A stretch of 5,370 bases of DNA. It comes from Streptosporangiaceae bacterium. GTDB taxonomy: Bacteria > Actinomycetota > Actinomycetes > Streptosporangiales > Streptosporangiaceae. Below the pieces are notes generated by a model. That model searched no databases. It was not told the origin of the DNA and saw nothing but the letters and a program-made list of their open reading frames with translations. The stretch lies in the NCBI GenBank assembly GCA_030042885.1, contig JASHYW010000309.1, forward strand, positions 1-5,370, read 5' to 3'. Below are positions 5,192 to 5,370 of this stretch, piece by piece (the stretch's first letter is position 1; each line of letters begins with the position of its first letter). A program made the position numbers and the translations under genes.

Positions 5192-5370
5192 ATGTACGGG
5201 TCGCCGGCCGTCGGCGCAACCGCTCTGATCCCTGGGCTGCACGCCATGCTGGAACAGGCCCCCGGAGAGACTCCCGGCTGGCTCGCCGGCGAAGCCGAGC
5301 GCTGGTCCGGGCGGCACGCAGCCGTGCATCCCGGGCGCGAGGACCGCAAGCGGGACCGCGACATCGTCCA
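5192..5370 (+). CDS. Possible divergent gene of unknown function, C-terminus outside window
   Basis: Open frame from ATG 5192 to the right edge, 59 codons, with roughly 85% G/C third positions. The in-frame TGA at 5183-5185 sets the upstream limit. GGTGA at 5181-5185, six bases before the ATG, matches part of the anti-Shine-Dalgarno complement; a later ATG at 5246 is another possible start. The visible sequence (MYGSPAVGATALIPGLHAML..., then GWLAGEAERWSGRHAAV and a charged HPGREDRKRDRD) has no motif I recognise, no signal peptide and no clear membrane span. If real, it is transcribed divergently from the MBL/rhodanese gene and shares the 59-base region with the palindrome, so it could belong to the same regulon. 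It could also be a chance open frame. Confidence 0.35.
   Translation, partial: MYGSPAVGATALIPGLHAMLEQAPGETPGWLAGEAERWSGRHAAVHPGREDRKRDRDIV

Noticed and set aside
5133..5219. 29-residue N-terminal extension of the MBL/rhodanese protein
   Set aside because: It would start upstream of the operator and promoter; the ATG at 5132 has a strong ribosome binding site and gives a normal family N-terminus.

Overview
The window is very GC-rich, and its genes use almost only G or C at third codon positions. There are GTG starts and GC hairpins without T-runs. Together with a cytochrome P450, a three-domain beta-lactamase-fold/rhodanese protein and a small actinobacterial-type helical protein, this points to a high-GC actinomycete (soil Streptosporangiales/Streptomycetales-like; genus not determinable).

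Layout. 1-1127 (+): a cytochrome P450 cut by the left edge, ended by a GC hairpin. 1128-1360: intergenic DNA ending in an AT-rich island with a clear sigma-70-type promoter (TTGATA, 17 bp, TATAGT). 1361-1669 (+): a 102-residue predicted helical protein with a strong ribosome binding site. 1670-2090: about 420 bases without a convincing gene; it holds a long perfect hairpin (1706-1742) and, close to the next gene, an inverted repeat CTGGTT-N9-AACCAG. 2091-3131 (+): a complete Gfo/Idh/MocA-family NAD(P)-dependent oxidoreductase. About 3209-3498 (+): the C-terminal remnant of what looks like a class I SAM-dependent methyltransferase, lacking its N-terminal domain and split by a frameshift near 3330. 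3499-3731: convergent junction with small overlapping ORFs on both strands and a shifting codon phase, probably decayed. 3732-5132 (-): a complete CstB-like metallo-beta-lactamase-fold/double-rhodanese protein, probably a persulfide (sulfane sulfur) dioxygenase/transferase. 5133-5191: a 59-base divergent intergenic region with a palindrome ATACCC-N4-GGGTAT of the kind bound by CsoR/CstR repressors, overlapping the probable -10 of the minus-strand gene. 5192-end (+): a possible divergent gene cut by the right edge.

The genes do not form one obvious pathway. The P450, oxidoreductase and methyltransferase remnant are tailoring-type enzymes and could be parts of an accessory or eroded metabolic region, but no synthase or other core gene is visible. 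The best-supported functional unit is the sulfur gene with its candidate copper- or persulfide-responsive operator. I see no CRISPR array, tRNA, rRNA, transposase or phage gene. I did not find a convincing undescribed system; the most useful leads are the operator, the altered metal site of the beta-lactamase-fold domain, and the remnants between 3132 and 3731.
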